Below, piece after piece: positions 60,927-64,000 of a DNA stretch of 64,000 nucleotides (positions are counted from its first letter, which is position 1; each line of letters opens with the position of its first letter). This DNA is from Stenotrophomonas maltophilia. GTDB taxonomy: Bacteria; Pseudomonadota; Gammaproteobacteria; Xanthomonadales; Xanthomonadaceae. The notes beneath the pieces were generated by a model. It saw only the letters and a program-made list of their open reading frames with translations, did not search any database and was not told where the DNA came from. The stretch lies in assembly GCF_013464915.1 (NCBI RefSeq), contig NZ_RAVT01000012.1:26722-90721 (forward strand), given 5' to 3'. The position numbers and the translations under genes are program-made.

Positions 60927-62996
60927 TCACTCTTCCGGGTAACCCAGGCGCACCGCAACCGGGGTGAGCTGGGCGAAGGCGGCGCTCATCACGTCGCGGT
61001 AGTTGCGCCAGTGGCCGGCCGGCAGGCGCGGGGCACCCAGCTGTGCCGCCGGTGGCATCGGCCGCTCGAACAGGCGACCCAGCAGCTCGGCCATCGCCTG
61101 CGGATCGTTGCCGATCTGGTCGATGCGCAGCAGCACGTGCGGGTACAGGTCGTCCTCGTGCAGCGCGGCGATCTGGTTCAGCGCGCGGGTCAGCCATTCA
61201 CTGGCTTCGGCCAACGACGTCATCGCCAGCGGCGCGGCAGCACCGTAGGCCACCCAGTCCAGCAGCATGTCGCGCGGGTCGCGCAGCACCAGCACCAGGC
61301 GCCCCTGCGGCAGCTGCGGGCGCAGCGCCCACAGCAGCGCGTTGTCCCACCACAGCAGCCAGTCGATCACGGTGTCGCTCTGCAGGCCACGTGCCGGCAG
61401 CTGTTCACGCCAGCGCTGCACCAGGCGCTCCGGCGTCAGCACGCCCGAGGCCAGGTCCTGCAGCGTGTTGTAGTTCTGGAACGCATCATCGGGCGGCGTG
61501 TTGGTGTAGCGGTCGCTGCGCAGCACCGGGCTGGCAGCAGCCAGGCCGGTTGCCACCCGCTCAACGCCCGAACCCGGCGCGCCCCAGAGGAAGATCGGCG
61601 CGGAGCTGGCATCGCCGTCGATGCTGCCCTTGTCCGGCCAGCTCGGCGGGGACTTGGCCTGGGGTGGCAGTGGCAAGCGCTGCGGCGCCTGGTCGGCCTG
61701 CAGCGACAGCCACGTGCGCAGCGCGTCCTGCGGCTGCCCGGCGCGGTCCTGGATCTCGCCCATCCACGTGCGCAGGTCGGCGCGATGGTCTTCCGGCGCC
61801 AGCTCGATCAGCGCCTGCACGCGGGCCACGGCGGCGGCGGGATCGCGCTGCAGCAGGCCTTCGACCAGGCGGGTCTCGCCGCTGACGCGGCCCGGTTCCA
61901 GGCTGACGATGCGTTCGGCGATCGCTTCGGCCTGAGCGTGTTCGCCGGCCATGTCGTGCAGGCGCAGGCGCGCCTCCAGGGCCGGCAGATGCGCGGGCAT
62001 CGCCGCCATCCAGCGCTCGACCGCGGTCACGGCGCTTTCGCTGCCCACCTGCTCGATGGCCAGGCGTGCCAGCCACACGTCGTGCAGCTGGTCATCGGTC
62101 TCCAGTACCGCATCCAGGCGTGCACGTGCTTCATCCTCGCGCCCCAGGCGCTGCCATGACATCAGCAGCAGCTGCAGCACCTGGCGGTCTTCCGGCTGCG
62201 TCTCCAGCAGCGGCAGCAGGTAGTCCAGGGCCTGCAGCGGCTGGCCATTGCGCAGCGACAGCTCACCCGCCAGGCGGCGCATCGACGGTACGTCCATCTC
62301 CGGCTGCTGCAGGGCCACCTGCATGGCTTCGGCGGCGGCCGGCACGTTGCCCTGGCGCAGTGCCAGCTGCACCACCAGGCCATGCAGCGAGGACAGCGAC
62401 GGATTGAGTTCCAGCACGCGGCGGAACGACTGCTCTGCAAACGCCAGCATGTCCTTGCCCAGGTAGGCAAAGCCCAGCGCGTACAGCACGCGGGTATCGT
62501 CCGGCAGTGCCTTGCTGGCAGCCGACAGCAGCGCCAGCGCGCGGTCGGCGTCTCCGCGGCGCAGTGCAACCATGCCGTCGATGGTCAGCAGTTCCGGATG
62601 GTCCGGCTCCACGCGCGCGGCCAGGGTCGAGATGCGCTGCGCTTCGTCGAAGTCATTGCGACCGATCGCCAGGTGCGCCTGCATCAGATAGGCGGAGAAC
62701 GAGTTCGGATCGAGGCCGGTGGTGCGCACCAGTGCTTCGTCGGCACCCTCGAACTGGCGCAGCGCCAGCAGCAGGCCGGCATGCTGCAGGTGCAGCTGGG
62801 CGTCGTCCGGGGCCAGCCGCAGCGCCTGCTGCAGGGCCTCCATCGCCTGCTCGGCGTTGCCCTGCTGCTGCAGCGCAAGCGCCAGCCAGCGGTGGGCGTT
62901 GGCCTGGCCGGGTTCGTCATGGGTCCACGCCTGGGCCAGCTGCACGGCCTGGTCGGCCTGGTTCTGGCGCAACGCTTGGATGATCTGGTCTTGCAT
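60927..62996 (-). CDS. TPR protein with C-terminal sulfotransferase-like domain
   Basis: This protein of about 689 residues has N-terminal tetratricopeptide repeats to about residue 430 (HRWLALALQQQGNAEQAMEA, VLYALGFAYLGKDMLAFAEQ). A linker (PLPPQAKSPPSWPDKGS) precedes a domain starting IFLWGAPGSGVERVATGL. That motif resembles the PAPS 5'-phosphosulfate-binding loop, and LVLVLRDPRDMLLDW resembles the 3'-phosphate-binding motif of sulfotransferases. TPR-sulfotransferases of this layout are common in xanthomonads. The acceptor is unknown. The usual PxxTGS-type loop is here GAPGSG, so catalytic activity is not assured. The start is set at 62996. Confidence 0.8.
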   Translation of the reverse strand: MQDQIIQALRQNQADQAVQLAQAWTHDEPGQANAHRWLALALQQQGNAEQAMEALQQALRLAPDDAQLHLQHAGLLLALRQFEGADEALVRTTGLDPNSFSAYLMQAHLAIGRNDFDEAQRISTLAARVEPDHPELLTIDGMVALRRGDADRALALLSAASKALPDDTRVLYALGFAYLGKDMLAFAEQSFRRVLELNPSLSSLHGLVVQLALRQGNVPAAAEAMQVALQQPEMDVPSMRRLAGELSLRNGQPLQALDYLLPLLETQPEDRQVLQLLLMSWQRLGREDEARARLDAVLETDDQLHDVWLARLAIEQVGSESAVTAVERWMAAMPAHLPALEARLRLHDMAGEHAQAEAIAERIVSLEPGRVSGETRLVEGLLQRDPAAAVARVQALIELAPEDHRADLRTWMGEIQDRAGQPQDALRTWLSLQADQAPQRLPLPPQAKSPPSWPDKGSIDGDASSAPIFLWGAPGSGVERVATGLAAASPVLRSDRYTNTPPDDAFQNYNTLQDLASGVLTPERLVQRWREQLPARGLQSDTVIDWLLWWDNALLWALRPQLPQGRLVLVLRDPRDMLLDWVAYGAAAPLAMTSLAEASEWLTRALNQIAALHEDDLYPHVLLRIDQIGNDPQAMAELLGRLFERPMPPAAQLGAPRLPAGHWRNYRDVMSAAFAQLTPVAVRLGYPEE

Positions 62997-63052
62997 GGCA
63001 GTCCGGTTCAAGTGCAAACCCGCATTGTAGCGGGCTGCGCGCTGCCGCCGGT

Positions 63053-64000
63053 TCAGGCCCGCAGGACCCGCTGCAGGCGCTGCGCGACCCAGCGCTCGGA
63101 GAAGCCGTCGCCGCGCCAGTTTTCGATGAACCCGCAGTGGCCGCCCCAGCAGGCGGTTTCCAGGTGCGCCTGGCTCGGCAGCTGCCAGTTGCTGAAGGTC
63201 GCGTACGGAATCACCGGGTCATCCTGCGCCATCAGGATGTCGGCCGGTACCTGCAGGGTCGACAGGCGGTCGCCGGCAATCGAGTAGCCGTCGAAATAGG
63301 CCTGAAGCGAACCAAAGCTGGTGTGGCGCTCGACCAGCCAGGCGGTCAGCGCGCGGATGTCCAGCTTCAGCACGCGGTCGTCGCAGTCGCTCAGCTCGGG
63401 GAACAGGTCGCGCTTGCGGCGCAGCGAACCGGCCCATTTGCGGCGGAAGTACCAGTCGTACATCGCCGGGCCGTTCTCGATGCTTTCCATGGTCAGCGCC
63501 GGGTCCAGCACCGGGCACACCGAGGCCACGCGCTGCAGCGGCACGCCCGCGGCCGGTGCGCGCAGGGCCAGGCGCAGCACGAAGTTGCCGCCCAGCGAGT
63601 AGCCGGCGGCCACCAGCGGCAGCTGCGGCCAGCGCTGGGCGACGTCACCCGCGGCATGCACCACTTCGTCGATCAGGTTGGAGTGGAAGATGCCGGGGTT
63701 GAGGTGATGGGTGTTGCCGTGGTCGCGGAAGTTCAGCCGCACCACGTCGAAGCCCTGCTCCAGCATGCGCGCGGCCGCCATGCGCATGTAGCTGGATTCG
63801 GCACTGCCTTCCCAGCCGTGCAGCAGCAGCGCGATGCCCTTGGGCTCGCGGCCTTCGACATGGCTGTGCCAGCCCTGCAGGCGAACGCCATCGCCTCCAT
63901 CCAGGATCAGCTCCTCGCTGACCGCACCGGTGGCGGCCAGCAGCAGCAGGCCGCGCTGCAGGCGCATGCGGCTGGAGCTGAGCATCGACTGCAGGTGGGG
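63053..64000 (-). CDS. YheT-family alpha/beta hydrolase, 5' end beyond the window
   Basis: At least 315 residues are visible. The alpha/beta hydrolase core shows ALLLHGWEGSAESSYM, the nucleophile elbow GYSLGGN, an acid region MAQDDPVIP, and the catalytic His in GGHCGFIENW. It belongs to the YheT/COG0429 group of esterase-like proteins with unknown substrate. An internal ATG at 63985 could be read as the start. The frame stays open to the window edge as PHLQS-ML, matching the NPHLQT motif found near the N-terminus of this family. The true start is therefore beyond 64000. Confidence 0.87.
   Translation of the reverse strand, partial: PHLQSMLSSSRMRLQRGLLLLAATGAVSEELILDGGDGVRLQGWHSHVEGREPKGIALLLHGWEGSAESSYMRMAAARMLEQGFDVVRLNFRDHGNTHHLNPGIFHSNLIDEVVHAAGDVAQRWPQLPLVAAGYSLGGNFVLRLALRAPAAGVPLQRVASVCPVLDPALTMESIENGPAMYDWYFRRKWAGSLRRKRDLFPELSDCDDRVLKLDIRALTAWLVERHTSFGSLQAYFDGYSIAGDRLSTLQVPADILMAQDDPVIPYATFSNWQLPSQAHLETACWGGHCGFIENWRGDGFSERWVAQRLQRVLRA

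Overview
The window is GC-rich chromosomal DNA with dense, short-spaced genes, almost certainly from a xanthomonad and most probably Stenotrophomonas (S. maltophilia group). The main pointers are an Ax21-type outer-membrane protein, many short GTAG-type palindromes resembling the SMAG repeats of S. maltophilia, and xanthomonad-like lipoproteins and enzymes. I saw no rRNA, tRNA or CRISPR array.

Layout. 0-3 kb: a TPP riboswitch drives a thiamine-uptake pair (TonB-dependent receptor plus PnuT). 3-8.5 kb: a TonB-like periplasmic protein, a DyP peroxidase, Ax21, a beta-lactamase-fold serine hydrolase, an alanine-zipper lipoprotein and an L,D-transpeptidase. 8.5-11.2 kb: an arsenic cassette with arsH divergent from arsR-arsC-acr3. 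11.3-18.3 kb: an M23 peptidase, a GlxA-type regulator, a VOC protein, a DUF2306 membrane protein facing a frameshifted membrane AraC regulator, a highly structured leader before an unknown 124-aa gene, an Ivy-like lipoprotein and an NTF2-like protein. 18.4-24.7 kb: conserved housekeeping blocks, yibN-secB-gpsA and hemD-hemX-hemY. 24.8-29.6 kb: a FadI-like thiolase, two conserved unknowns and two tandem Cu/Zn superoxide dismutase lipoproteins.

29.7-32.2 kb and 54.1-57.7 kb hold the nitrogen regulon in two pieces: ntrB-ntrC, then glnK-amtB and glnA. The glnA control region shows a textbook sigma-54 promoter with two NtrC sites. Between the two pieces lie mltA, an AmpD-like amidase and a 19-kb contact-dependent inhibition (CDI) island. 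The island has a TpsB transporter (cdiB), a roughly 5026-residue CdiA with a VENN pretoxin motif, an immunity gene overlapping its end, a second intact immunity paralogue, and at least three decayed small genes. Its downstream end is visibly richer in A+T and full of broken genes, as expected where toxin/immunity modules are exchanged.

57.9-64 kb: uppP, two META-domain proteins, a PEBP-like protein, a TPR/sulfotransferase-like protein and a YheT-type hydrolase cut by the window edge. Most start codons were chosen by Shine-Dalgarno fit and family length. No database search was possible, so family names rest on motifs and remembered family sequences.
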